Origin: Theocolax elegans
Taxonomy: Eukaryota > Arthropoda > Insecta > Hymenoptera > Cerocephalidae
Assembly: GCA_026168455.1 (NCBI GenBank)
Contig: CM047428.1
Location: 82,726,594 to 82,790,593 of the forward strand
Reading direction: 5' to 3'
DNA: 64,000 bases
A program made the position numbers and the translations under genes. Below, one piece after another: positions 32,487 through 45,524 of this stretch. The notes beneath the pieces are model-generated. The model worked only from the letters and a program-made list of their open reading frames with translations, was not told where the DNA came from and ran no database searches. The first letter of the stretch is position 1. Every line of letters starts with the position of its first letter.

Positions 32487-34318
32487 AACACAGGTCAACA
32501 TAATTTTATTCTAAGAAAGTGAAGAGTCATTTCCGATGTAATTTTTCATGTAGAATCTGAATCCGGGGCCCGAATTGCTCTATCACGTCAGAATTTTAAG
32601 ATATCTAACCTAAATATATATATCTAAAATAAATATATATATCTAAAAGTGCAAGAATCGCGATTTTTGGCTATATTTAAGGTTATGTAGCATCATCATA
32701 TTCTTTTTTCTCGAAAAACAATCAATGGTACCTTAACGTGTAAGTCTTGTTCTTTCAAATGCCATTGTGTTTGCTCAAATAGCTTATTTTTTATTGAGAT
32801 ATTTCATTATGAATTTTTCGAATTTCGTCAATTTCGTTATTCTCTAAATTCACGTGATTCTGTAGTCTTTGACGTCCACATTCAACACTTATGTTCAATT
32901 TTTACTTTGGACATTTGTATCACGTTTTTTTGCGACAATAGGTTCCTTAAAACTAAAATTTAATGTGCATCAAGTTTTACGACCCAAAACTAAGCCCTAT
33001 GTACTTTGAAGAGGCGAAAACGAAGCGAAAAATGCTGAAATTGATCGAAAAGATTTTTACTTATTGACTTTCCACGTACTTTTTGGCGTAGTTTAATATA
33101 AATGGACTTTTAAGAGTAAGGGGACGATGTACTCTAAGTGTCAGCACCGAAACTGACCCTTGGTACTTTCAACGGGGTGAAAAGGGGGTGAAAATCACTA
33201 AAACTGGTCTAGAATTATTCTTACTCCAAATCAGCGATCCCTAAAGCAAAGTATGCCAAATCCACGTATTCCAAACTCCAACTCCACAATCAGAAATCCA
33301 ATAAGCCTAATCACTTAATTAACATGAGTTCCATTCCCTCTTACAAAGTGTCATACCTTACTTAAAAAAGCACTCCTGTTTGTGAGAGGCGAGGGGACTC
33401 ACTTTAATCAAGCACCCCAAAGAAAACAATCCTTTATTATTATTAATTATTATTAGTAATTATTAGTAATTAACTATTATTAGTATTAGTAACTATACAT
33501 CCAATGAAGCAATGGGACTCATGTTAAATAAGTGATTAGGATTGTTGGATATCTGATTGTGGATTTGGAGTTTGGAATACGTGGATTTGGCATACTTTGC
33601 TTTAGGGATCGCTGATTTGGAATAAGAATAATTCTAGACCGGTTTTAGCGATTTTCACCCCCTTTTCACCCCGTTGAAAGTACTAAGGAGTCAGTTTCGG
33701 TGCTGACACTTAGAGTACATCGTCTCCTTACTCTTAAAATTCAATTTATATAAAACTACGCCAAAAAGTACGTGGAAAGTCAATAAGTAAAAATCTTTTC
33801 GATCAATTTCAGCATTTTTCGCTTCGTTTTCGCCTCTTCAAAGTACATAGGGCTTAGTTTTGGGTCGTAAAACTTGATGCATATTAAATTTTAGTTTTAA
33901 AGAACCTAATGTCCAAAGTAAAAATTAAACATAAGTGTTGAATTTGGACGTCAAAGACTACAGAATCACGTGAATTTTGAGAATAACGAAATTGACGAAA
34001 TTCGAAAAATTCATAATGAAATATCTCAATGCAAAAATAAGCTATTTGAGCAAACTCAATGGCATTTGAAAGAACAAAACTTACACGTTAAGGTACCATT
34101 GATTGTTTTTCGAGAAAAAAGAATATGATGATCCTACGTAACCTCAAATATAGTCAAAAATCGCGATTTTTGCACTTTTACGTTAGAGTATCTTAAAATC
34201 CTGACGTGATAGAGCAATTCGGACCTCGGATTCAGATTCTACATGAAAAATTACATTGGAAATGACTCTTCACTTTCTTAGAACAATTCAAACATCTTTT
34301 TTTGCAGACCTGTGTAAT
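32487..34318. repeat. Foldback element G, about 1.8 kb
   Basis: The ends are ACACAGGTC and the inverse GACCTGTGT. Arms of about 850 bp carry AAGTGAAGAGTCATTTCC and GTACTTTGAAGAGGCGAAAA, each with an inverse partner. The centre (about 33430-33500) is an AT-only loop of TTATTAG units. Confidence 0.9.
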
Positions 34319-34319
34319 T

Positions 34320-35380
34320 AATTGCAAACTGTCAACATCTGTCTCTAGGTTTATAAGAAAGTATATTTTTAAGGTACTAGACAATTCGTTAAAATTTTTT
34401 CTTTTAAGGATCTAATACACTTTATTCTTATTTATAGCGTTTTTTATAACATAAAACAAGTTATTTATATACAAATCTATTCTTTTACAGTTTAAGTACG
34501 ATCACGATAATGACTGTTAAATATAATACAAAATTTATAAAATATTTAAGTTGTATTAAAATCTCTGAATATCTAGATTTTATATTGTTTATTATTAAAA
34601 GTAAATTTACCTTCTTTACTTTTAATTGAATATTAAGAACATTAATGTATATCTTTAAAAAAATTGTTTTAATCGCAAAGACGACAATAGGTAAAAGTTT
34701 TGTCATTCGTCCATTTATACTTTTTATGTAAAAGCGATATATTGTATTATATTCCAAAAAAAACTTTACTAAATTTAATTAACTAAATTAAATTTTAACT
34801 TAACTAAATTTTATTTAAAAAACTGTATACACTCAGATCTATATATAACATACATTTTAGGAAACGTTTTGCGTTAGTTCTAAGTTGCGCAAATTTTATT
34901 TTTAAGACAATATGTATCTTTTTTTATGCATCACATATATATTGCGATGATGAAAATATAAGTAAGCTTGCGTATAACGATCCAGGATAACAAACAAACT
35001 TTATTGGTAAATTATGCAGGATGGTTGATCCCATTTATTTATTATTGACCCTCAATAATCAACACAATTTACCTATTCATCAGTGGAAGGTGAAATTGTA
35101 ATCGATGACAACGCCATATGGTTTTATTAAATGTTAAATGTAAGATGATATCTAAAATTAAATGTTAAATGTTAGATTATATCTAAAATAAATATTCAAA
35201 TACTTGTGCAATTTGTGTTTCTTACTTACAACAATGGTTCCACCAAATTCAACAATATACTTATTTACTTATTATACCTCCTACTATAAAGTTAAATTTC
35301 GATATGCACGTAAGTATAAGTATCGAAACGTATATATACTGAAAAATACGTGATAATAAATTCTTTAGACGAAGACACGA
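34320..35380. other. AT-rich intergenic DNA, nothing recognised
   Basis: The spacer lies between foldback G and the BBS1 promoter region. The 90-codon complement frame at 34485-34757 is AT-driven and unlikely to be real. Confidence 0.45.
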
Positions 35381-35424
35381 GGACAACGAGGAGAATGAAT
35401 GACTCTATTGAGTAGAGAAGCGCG

Positions 35425-35438
35425 GTTGCCATAGACAC
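35425..35438 (+). promoter_or_regulatory. X-box-like RFX site upstream of BBS1
   Basis: GTTGCCATAGACAC matches the X-box consensus GTHNYYATRRNAAC at 13 of 14 positions and lies 292 bp upstream of the BBS1 ATG. RFX factors (DAF-19 in worms, Rfx in flies) drive ciliary genes, including BBS genes, through such sites in the proximal promoter. The motif is seen; the regulation is inferred. Confidence 0.6.
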
Positions 35439-35729
35439 GACGGTGTAAACAAACATGCAACAAAGTGTTTTCGCCTTCGACGACGGCAGAACGCAGAAAA
35501 TTTCTTTTTATGCATTTATCGCAACAAGAGTACTACTTACCAATTAACAAAATTTAATTCCAATATAAATATTGTAAATATTTATGTCAATGTATGGATA
35601 CATATGTGTATACATACATGTCTATATGTGAATAATATGTGAGAGTGCACTGGGCAAATTACGAGTGTATGAAAAACAAGTGACGTTTATTCATACATTG
35701 TAAAAGAGAAAGTATAAAGATTTAAAAGA

Positions 35730-36693
35730 ATGGAGCGAAGTGGTTTGAGTACATCACGATGGTTGGACGCTATTTGGGAGCCCAACACTCGTATGTACAC
35801 TTTACCTAATGGGATTGACATGCTCGATGTAAGTGGAGACGGTGATGCTAGGTTAATCGTTGCTGACTTGGGAACCAGCATGTTGGATGACACAAAGGTA
35901 CCTTTTACAAGATTTACCTTAAAGATTTACCTTTTATCCATAAATTTAATATATTTTTTTAAATAAAAACATTGTTCATTTTTTATAATAGTAATATTTT
36001 ATTGTAAATCAAGGAAATGCGATAAATTTAAGTTTAATTAAACTAAATTAAATTTGTAAATTTCTGTTTACAATTCCTAAATATTCTTTTCCAATTAAAT
36101 TCCATTAAGTTTTTCATTTTTTTCCTTTTTTTCAAATTTATATACATATTTTTGTATTTTGAAACTTCAGCCAAAATTTCAATAAATTTACGATTTTCTT
36201 AAAGAGTTTACTACGTTATTGTAATCAATTCCACAGTCGAGCATACAATTGAAGAAATTCACTAATAGTTTATCGGGACGTAATAAAACACTATATAATT
36301 AGATCTAAACTCTCACTGATTATTTGAAATATGTATAACATTTTACGTTGAAGTTAAGAGTTTTCAAAGGAGCTGATCAATCGACGGAACACGCGATGAC
36401 GGAAGTACCCTGTGCAGTCGTTGGTTTTTACACTGAAAATGGAGAAAAAAAATCCGCGGTTCTCGCAATCGGAGCTGGCTCCAGTGTATTCATATACAAA
36501 AATATGAGGCCACATTTTAAATTCTGTTTGCCGCAGTTGAACGCTCATCCAAAGGAACAAGATGTCAGATAATTATACAATGTTATTTTCATTCGACTAT
36601 TTTTAAATAATAACTATAACAATTTTACAATTAATAAAATTTATAGTAAATTTGATTTTGTGTACAAAAATTAATTTGACAGTTCTTCTATTG

Positions 36694-36733
<40 letters not shown>

Positions 36734-37730
36734 ATATTCCACGTGAAATGGTCCGATAAAAATTTTAAAATGCACCAAATTTCGGGTACAAATTGCAATT
36801 GTTTTTCAGAATACAGAAAAAAATTTTTAGGTACTGGAATCTATTTGCCCAAAAGTTATTCTAACCTCAAAAAGTGAATTTTTCCAAGTTTTTTTTCAAC
36901 ACCAGCTGGGTTTACCGCTATTTAACTCAAAATCTATCAACTTTTACTATACAACATTATATGTAACATTCGTTGCTAATTATGTCTAGAATTTATCCTT
37001 CTGGGTTAGAATTTCTAATCTGAAGGTCAATGTTACTTAAACTACATGTCAATATTCAACTTAAAAAAAGTGTAAATGCGCCACAATTGATTTTTTTATT
37101 CAAGAGTCTAAAAGAAAGCTTGGAGCAATACCTTTCAATGAGTTTGTAGCATTTTTATGGCCTTCAATTCTGTAAAAAGTTATGATAATTTAAAGAAAGA
37201 CGAAATTTTTTAAAATTTAATTTAAATGGGAATTACCATGTTAATTTTTGTGAATTTTTTTTCTTTCTTTAAATTATCATAACTTTTTACAGAATTGAAG
37301 ACCATAAAAATGCTACAGACCATTTAGAAGGTATTACTCCAAGCTTTCTTTTAGACTCTTGAATAAAAAAATCAATTGTGACGCACTTACACTATTTTTA
37401 AGTTGAATATTGACACGTAGTTTAAGTAACATTGATCTTCAGATTAGAAATTCTAACCCAGAAGGATAAATTCTAGACATAATTAGCAACGAATGTTACA
37501 TATAATGTTCTATAGTAAAAGTTGATAGAGTTTGAGTTAAATAGCGGTAAACCCAGCTGGTGTTGAAAAAAAAACTTGGAAAAATTCACTTTTTGAGGTT
37601 AGAATAACTTTTGGGCAAATAGATTCCAGTACCTAAAAATTTTTTTCTGTATTCTGAAAAACAATTGCAATTTGTACCCGAAATTTGGTGCATTTTAAAA
37701 TTTTTATCGGACCACTTCACGTGGAATACT

Positions 37731-37774
<44 letters not shown>

Positions 37775-40689
37775 GTAACTTTTTTATACAAAAGATAATT
37801 ATCAGATTTTTCTTACGTTTAATTTTGCTACGAATACTTTAATAATTCCGTAAAACGTAAAATGTTTAAAGTAAATTGAAAATATAATTAACACATGATA
37901 TACACATACGTATTAATAAATAACTTTAATTGATTCCATCAGATGTGGTACAAGGCTGGTCTCGAAGAAGAATTGAACGTTATGACACTCGTGGACGATT
38001 TAGAAATGTTACTCAACGAAATTGGTGCTGGAAATTTATCATCGCGTACATTAAAATTGTTGTCACTCGATAAAGAGCAACGTCGAAATTTTGCCGAGCA
38101 ATATCGACGACAACCGCTATCAAGAATGAACGCTATCACGAGTATATCATCGATTCGAAAGGATTCGTGGTCGGACATCGCTTGTAGCTACTTGATTATC
38201 GGCACTGAATTTGGAGAAGTTTTAGTTTTAGATCATAGGCGAGTATGGTCTTTCTCAATATTTAGACTAAGAAAAAAATTTATTTCAAACAATAAAATAT
38301 TTGATTGAATACGGACAACAAAATATTTGTTTGAAACTAATGTCTACTTTGCTGTTTCAAATACGTCTTATTTAATGAAATGTATTTTAAATGACTGTAT
38401 TTTTATTTCAATAAAAATTAATCTAATCTAAATACATAAGCAATAACTTCAACAAATATTTTATTGTCCGAATTCAATAAAATACCATGATCATTCAAAA
38501 CAATGTATGCTTATACTCCCTGGAAAATATATCGCAGGAATCATTTTGTTATATACATAGACTGTAACAATAAATATAGTTTTATTTTACTTAAATGAAA
38601 CAAAATTTCAAAAAGTATTTAAAATATGTACTTTAAAGTAATATGTTTGGTCTCTTCATTACTTCTTACACTTTTTGCAATAAATGTGACAATGAATATT
38701 TTAATATTTTTCTTTAATATATTCTTATAATTATTTTTCAAAAGTTCAAAGTATTCCTATTTAGTAAAAGTATAAAGAAAGTTCTACCTGTAAAGTTTGT
38801 AGAAAAATTTAGAAAAATCCATGAATAAAAATACGTATTGAAAAATCATTAGATCTTTGCAAAATTAAAAGATTTATTTTATTTTCCTAAATTCTCCTCT
38901 TACTGTAAAATATATTTTCTATAACTACAATTACGAAAAAAATGAACCTTAAAATTACATGTATATTTATTATAGATTTTGCGTTTAAAAAAATATATTG
39001 TCTCATATTGCAGAGCGTTTTTCGTAATAGATAAATACATAATAGGTTGGCCACCGATAGCCATGGCTTCATCGGGACTCTGGGTAGGCGATGGGCAAAT
39101 AGTCATAGTCGGCCGAGATGGTAAAATCGGTGCGATCCGAAGAGGTGGTGAATTTCAATCTTGGGAGACTTTAACCGCACCTGCCGTCGCCATTGCTACT
39201 TTGACTTGCGAGGGTGCTGCTGTCGTCACGATGAACGGAACATTTTCAGCTTTTTCAAAAAAAGTACGTAAATACTGTTTAATCCATGTCTTAGGAATAT
39301 GACTTTCCGGTATAAGGTCATGTCACATGACTCTTCGTGGCAATTCGTTGCCGGTAAAATATACAGAAAGGATTGGAAGAGAAAAATCTATATATTTAGT
39401 TGTTTTACTCATTTTTAATACATCTCGCTTGCAATGTATATAATCTAGAACAGATACATTAATCGAATTGGCTCATACCAATTTCAAGTATTATTGTACA
39501 ATAATATTAACAAACCAAATAAAAGTATACATTTTCATCGAGTAATTGAAAAATGTAAAATTTTGCGAAGTATACATGCTGCAAATAATGATTATTCTCA
39601 TTCGGTTTAACTTTGATTTAACTTAATCGTCATTATGTGGAAGGAACAATTATTTATAATTTGTAAATGTATATATAGTTACAATAAGACTTGGAAGAGT
39701 TGGTCTATCGCAACACGTGATGTCCTCTTATAACGGAAAGTGATATTCCTACCTAATACACGAGTATATAAAAATATAAAAATTGTGTAAAAGGGTGTTA
39801 AATTATGGAAAATACAATTACCTGGAAACCCATTGGACATGGTTAGTCTACCCGTGCCGCAGACTGGTTTGTCCCTTTTAGCGATAAGCATAGCTGGCTA
39901 CGGTGTACGGATTTACGATCAAAAGCATCACGTCGACACGATCAAAACTTTGGAGTCGGTGTCGTCGTTGAAGGTAAAAAATAAACTGGTGAAAACAATA
40001 TAGCTAAAAGAAGTAAGAAATAAATTAGAATAATGTAATAAAAATACTTGCAGTACGGTCGACTAGGCCAAGAAGAACGAGCAATGGCAATGGTAACATG
40101 CAGCGGTGGATTGAGCGTCAAAATCTTGAAACGCACGGCTGACTTTAGCGTCAGATCGGCTATACAATCGGGCTTCAGCTCGCCGAATTCTGGTGTCAAA
40201 TTCATGATACCGAAGAAGACGAAACTCTTCATCGAACAAACGATCAGGGAGAGAGCCGAGGCTGTTAAAATCCACACGAGTTTTCAACAAGGCTTTTTAA
40301 GATTGAGATTGGACGCGGCGGTGCGAGCTCGCGACATCACGACGGCGAAACACGAGTCGGGACCAGTACCCATTACTTTGCAATCTTCTGTACTAGGTTT
40401 AGGTCCGGATTATATCGTCAAAATTTTGGTCACCAATGTTGCCGAAGGTATCACGAGTTGTCAACACTTGTTTCTCGTCTGCAGAGATGAAAATACGATT
40501 GTCAAACCACGCGTCATCAATTTACCTTTGCTACCTACCGGCATTCCTTTACCCATTACCTTGACGGCTACACCGAAAGTTAGGCTCACTTGTAAAATTC
40601 AGATTCTCTTGTGCGCGAAAGGCCAGCTGCAACCTTTAACCGTAACGAATGTTGTACTTCCTATTGCGGAAGAAGATATCGAAGTTTGA
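35730..40689 (+). CDS. BBS1: BBS1, Bardet-Biedl syndrome 1 protein (BBSome subunit)
   Basis: BBS1 is a BBSome subunit. It contacts the GTPase ARL6/BBS3 and carries membrane proteins in and out of cilia. Exons are 35730-35897, 36354-36563, 37943-38238, 39014-39263, 39794-39973 and 40054-40689, giving 579 aa (human 593). Frame is kept throughout. Intron 3 begins with GC (AG|GCGAGT) rather than GT; the intron 2 donor (GAT|GTCAGA) is weak. Exons 1-5 (residues 1-368) and the start of exon 6 form the beta-propeller: RWLDAIWEPNTRMYTLPNGI, VFIYKNMRPHFKFCLPQLNA, YLIIGTEFGEVLVLD, GYGVRIYDQK and YGRLGQEERAMAMVTCSGGL. A helical segment (IEQTIRERAEA) and a C-terminal beta-sandwich/GAE-like domain (LQSSVLGLGPDYIVKILVTN) follow, ending at IAEEDIEV. 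In an insect this gene serves ciliated sensory neurons. Intron 2 holds a 1-kb foldback element. Confidence 0.95.
36699..37771. repeat. TA-flanked foldback family, copy B, inside BBS1 intron 2
   Basis: The element spans about 36732-37732 and is bounded by (AT)n tracts at 36699-36731 and 37733-37771. Arms begin GGATATTCCACGTGAAATGG and match copies A and C almost base for base; the centre is near 37235. The BBS1 pre-mRNA would contain two complementary stretches of about 500 nt. The arms differ at scattered sites. Confidence 0.92.
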
Positions 40690-41246
40690 TGTGTTATACT
40701 AATTTATCTTTACCTGTAAATAATAGTGTAATAGTATAACTATATAATTGTGATAAGATTAAATTTATTTTTCACACAAATACTAGCTAATCATATTTAT
40801 TTACCCTGATGTCCGCATACGTTTCAATTACTGTGACAACTCTTCTTATTATATATTCAAATATTGGAATTGCATAGAAACTTGTGATTCGCAGGATAGT
40901 GTTTTCGTTATTTTGGCAAAGAATTAAGTATTATTTTATTATAAATTAGAAATTTTGAGAACTCTAGACGCACAGAATTTGAATTGATTACGTGATTTAT
41001 GGTACGTATCGTTGTCTCCGATTTCGCCACCTCAAAATTCGGTTGGAGAAGGTCTAACTCTAAATTTATTTGAAAAAAGGCTTAATTTACCCACTTTACA
41101 ATTAAAAAACGATGAACACCTATAGATTTTTTGAAATACTAACTATGAATCTCAAGTTCATTTCTGACTAGTGTTATATTGGTATTTTTTTGTTTTGTAC
41201 ATTAAGCACTGATTAGTTATTATTACTTTCTTTCTAGAAAATATTT
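40690..41246. other. BBS1 3' flank
   Basis: AT-rich sequence. No canonical AATAAA was seen close to the BBS1 stop, and no further coding sequence. Confidence 0.45.
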
Positions 41247-41819
41247 AAGAAGAAAAACATGACGTTTCGACAAATTTTAACCTGTAAATGGTAAAATTCT
41301 TACTAGGGACTGATTTCTTTTGATTACTTGGACATATAGAATATTGTGAATAGGTATAATTTTATACAGAAAATAAGTTTCTACTGTTGCTTTTAGTAAC
41401 ATACCTAATTTCTTTTTCTATTTTAAAATGTCATAATACTTGTATATAATATATAATATCTGAAATACCTGTATTTGATTAATATTGAAAACTGACGTCT
41501 AAGTCTTATTTATCTGTAATGAATAATTTGTTCATCTTTTTTCAATATTTTATTTCAAATTGATTTTTTGTATTGTAACCATGACAAGCCTGTAGAATAT
41601 TAATTTCTTATATATCTATATATTGTTTTAAGCTTTTTCAATTAACCAAATTTTACAATCCGTAACCGAATTTGAAAAAGATACCGTCAACAAATATACC
41701 TTTGCTTCTGATATTAAGGTAATTCTCAAACCAATGACTGCTACCATCTTAATTTCTCTTTGAGTATAAAACTGATCATTAAAATCATGGACAACTGAAA
41801 CGTAAATTTCAAACTGAAT

Positions 41820-41861
<42 letters not shown>

Positions 41862-41863
<2 letters not shown>

Positions 41864-43513
41864 GTGGTTCTCTGTGACATCGAAGATGAAAAAAATAAAT
41901 ATTGCTATAACTGTGGGAATATGTTTTAGAGGTATCCAGTAGTCCTCCTGAATTTTTTCAGATTTTTTCTGGGCCATTATTTTAAGTTACAGAGAGTCTA
42001 AGTTGACATTTTAGCACTTTTTTTCATTATATGCCCATTTTCATGAATTTTTAGCTCCCAGGGGATGCATTTTTCACTAAAAACATAAGTAGGACTTTTT
42101 TTGTAAAATTTTCCGAACTTTTCATAAAAAATACTTTTAAACACATAAATGTATGCTGTCACACTCTTGTAAGCGATTTAAACCTTAAATAGTGAAAATC
42201 AGCAATTCTGCTCCGGACTCTGGTAACCTAATACTGTCTAAAAGATGTCTTTTTATAGTCAGAAACTGCCTAAAAATTTCCAGAGTGGGTCTAAATCATT
42301 AAGATCACTTATGGTCAAAATATCCGGGAAAACTGCCCGAAATATTAATAGAAATGTATATTTGTTGCCTTATAACGATGAATCTATTAGCATGATCATT
42401 GCAAAAAAATTTGTGCACTTACCTTGGAGTGGTAGAAAAGTATCTTCACTTGTTTCAGTATCCATCTAATCCCCTGTAAGCTGCTAAAAATATAAATATT
42501 ATTATACAAATGTAAAAAATTAATTTTTAAACATTTATAATGCTGAATTTTTAATTTTACATCCCTTACAAGAAGTATAATACTAATCTGAAGGATTACT
42601 ATAAATATATAAACATCATTATTACAATAACTGAATATACGTATTTAATACAAAAGATATATAAATAAATCGGATATATAATTATAATGAATAATATGAT
42701 AACGTGACAGTGACAAGTTTGTGAAATCTAAACAATGTATTGATGAATAATAATAATAATGTTGATACTATTATAGTAATCCTTCAGATTAGTATTATAA
42801 TTCTTGTAAGGGATGTAAAACTAAAAATCCAGCATTATAAATGATTAAAAAATAATTTTTTATAATTTTATAATAATATTTGTATTTTTAGCAGCTTACA
42901 GGGGATTAGATGGATACTGAAACAAGTGGAGATACTTTTCTACCATTCTAAGGTAAGTGCATAAATTTTTTTGCAATGATCATGCTACTAGATTCATCGT
43001 TACAAGGCAACAAATATACATTTCTATTAATATTTCGGGCACTTTTCCCGGATATTTTGACCATAAGTAATCTTAATGATTTAGACTCACTCTGGAAATT
43101 TTTAGGCAGTTTCTGATTATAAAAAGACATCTTTTAGACAGTATTAGGTTACCAGAGTCCGGAGCAGAATTGCTGATTTTCACTATTTAAGGTTTAAATC
43201 GCTTACAAGAGTGTGACAGCATACATTTATGTCTTTAAAAGTATTTTTTATGAAAAGTTCGGAAAATTTTACAAAAAAAGTCCTACTTATGTTTTTAGTG
43301 AAAAATGCATCCCCTGGGAGCTAAAAATTCATGAAAATGGGCATATAATGCAAAAAAGTGCTAAAATGTCAACTTAGACTCTCTGTAACTTAAAATAATG
43401 GCCCAGAAAAAATCTGAAAAAATTCAGGAGAACTACTGGATACCTCTAAAACATATTCCCACAGTTATAGCAATATTTATTTTTTTCATCTTCGATGTCA
43501 CAGAGAACCACCC
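41862..43513. repeat. Foldback element E, about 1.65 kb
   Basis: The left end GGGTGGTTCTCTGTGACATC follows a (TA)n tract (41829-41861), and its inverse ends at 43513 before a 10-bp TA stub. The arms contain GGCCATTATTTTAAGTTACA and CTCCGGACTCTGGTAACCTA, and the centre is near 42690. A diverged single arm of the same family occurs at 47375-47790. Confidence 0.9.
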
Positions 43514-43523
43514 ATATATATAT

Positions 43524-44470
43524 GGGCTATTTCACGTCAAGTGGTACGATGAAAATTTTAAATCGCTCCAAAATTTAAAAATAGGCTGGAAATATCTTCC
43601 AGAAGATAGAAAAAAAATTTTAGGTGTTAAAAATAATTTGCCTGAAAGTTATTCCACCATAAAAAATGGAAATTTTTCAATTTTTTAGGAAAATTTCTAT
43701 TTTCAAAGCCATTTATCTCAAAATCTATTGATTTTTTTTAATAAACATTACAAACAACTTTTGTTTAAAATAATCTTTAAAACTTATCTACCTGGGTTAC
43801 AATTCTTAGTTTTAAAATCTCGAAGAGATAGGGCACTCGAAAATATTGAATATCAAAAAAAGGCGACCACGCCACGATCGATTTTGATCTAACACCGCTC
43901 AAAAGATCACATTTTTGGAGAGCTTTCGAATGGCTGTGGTTAGATTATTGGCCAAGACTGCTGGTGTAAGTTATACGCAATAAACCTCATAAAATCACTA
44001 ATTTTCATGTATTTTAGGGCATAACTTACAACAGCGGTCTTGGCCAATAATCTAACCTAAGCCATTCGAAAGCTCTCGAAAAATGTGATCTTTTGAGCGG
44101 TGTTAGATCAAAATCGATCGTGGCGTGGTCGCCTTTTTTTGATATTCAATATTTTCGAGTGCCCTATCTCTTCGAGATTTTAAAACTAAGAATTGTAACC
44201 CAGGTAGATAAGTTTTAAAGATTATTTTAAACAAAAGTTGTTTGTAATGTTTATTCAAAAAAATCAATAGATTTTGAGATAAATGGCTTTGAAAATAGAA
44301 ATTTTCCTAAAAAATTGAAAAATTTCCATTTTTTATGGTGGAATAACTCTTAGGCAAATTATTTTTAACACCTAAAATTTTTTTTCTATCTTCTGGAAGA
44401 TATTTCCAGTCTGTTCACAAAATTTGGAGTGATTTAAAATTTTCATCGTACCACTTGACGTGAATTAGCC
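43524..44470. repeat. Foldback element D, about 0.95 kb
   Basis: The ends GGGCTATTTCACGTCAAGTG and inverse resemble, but differ from, the A/B/C family (shared plan TATT-CACGT-AAGTGGT-CGA). The arms include GCGACCACGCCACGATCGAT, and the centre is near 43995. TA stubs of about 10 bp separate it from E on the left and C on the right. Confidence 0.9.
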
Positions 44471-44481
44471 GATATATATAT

Positions 44482-45475
44482 GGGGTATTCCACGTGAAGT
44501 GGTCCGAGCAAAATTTTAAAATGCACCAAATTTTGGGTACACATTGCAAATGTTTTTCAGAATACAGAAAAAAATTTTTAGGTACTGGAATCTATTTGCT
44601 CAAAAGTTATTCTAACCTCAAAAAGTGAATTTTTCCATATTTTTTTCAACACCAGCTGGATTTACCGCTATATAACTCAAAATCTATCAACTTTTACTAT
44701 AGAACATTATATGTAACATACGTTGCTAATTATATCTAGAATTTAATCTTCTGGGTTAGAATTTCTAATCTCAAGGTCAATGTTACATAAACTACATGTC
44801 AATATTCAACTTGAAAAAAGTGCTAGTGCGCCACCTTTGATTTTTTCATCCAAAAGTCTAAAAGAAAGCTTGGAGCAATACCTTTCAAATGGTCTGTAGC
44901 ATTTTTATGGCCTCTAATTCTGTAAAAAGTTATGACAATTTAAAGAAACACGAAATTTTTTTAAAAATTTAAATGGGAATTACCATGTTAATTTTTGTGA
45001 ATTTTTTGTCTTTCTCTAAATTGTCATAACTTTTTACAGAATTGAAGGCCATAAAAATGCTACAGACCATTTGAAAGGTATTGCTCCAAGCTTTCTTTTA
45101 TACTGTTGGATAAAAAAATCAAAGGTGGCGTACTTGCACTTTTTTTAAGTTGAATATTGACATGTAGTTTATGTAACATTGACCTTGAGATTAGAAATTC
45201 TAACCCAGAAGAATAAATTCTAGATATAATTAGCAACGAATGTTACATATAATGTTCTATAGTAAAAGTTGATAGATTTTGAGTTATATAGCGGTAAACC
45301 CAGCTGGTGTTGAAAAAAATATGGAAAAATTCACTGTTTGAGGTTAGAATAACTTTTGAGCAAATAGATTCCAGTAACTAAAAATTTTTTTCTGTATTCT
45401 GAAAAACATTTGCAAAGTATACCCAAAATTTGGTGCATTTTAAAATTTTGATCGGACCACTTCACGTGGAATACC

Positions 45476-45477
<2 letters not shown>
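44482..45477. repeat. TA-flanked foldback family, copy C (about 1.0 kb)
   Basis: The ends GGGGTATTCCACGTGAAGTG and inverse; the arms match copies A and B. The right end runs straight into a (TA)n tract of about 40 bp (45478-45518). Confidence 0.92.

Positions 45478-45524
<47 letters not shown>

Noticed and set aside
36348..36353. Start of BBS1 at an internal codon near exon 2
   Set aside because: Exon 1 with the RWLDAIWEPNTRMYT block is family-specific and joins in frame.
28949..45518. CRISPR array or bacterial element
   Set aside because: The genes are spliced eukaryotic genes and the repeats are paired inverted arms, not spaced direct repeats.
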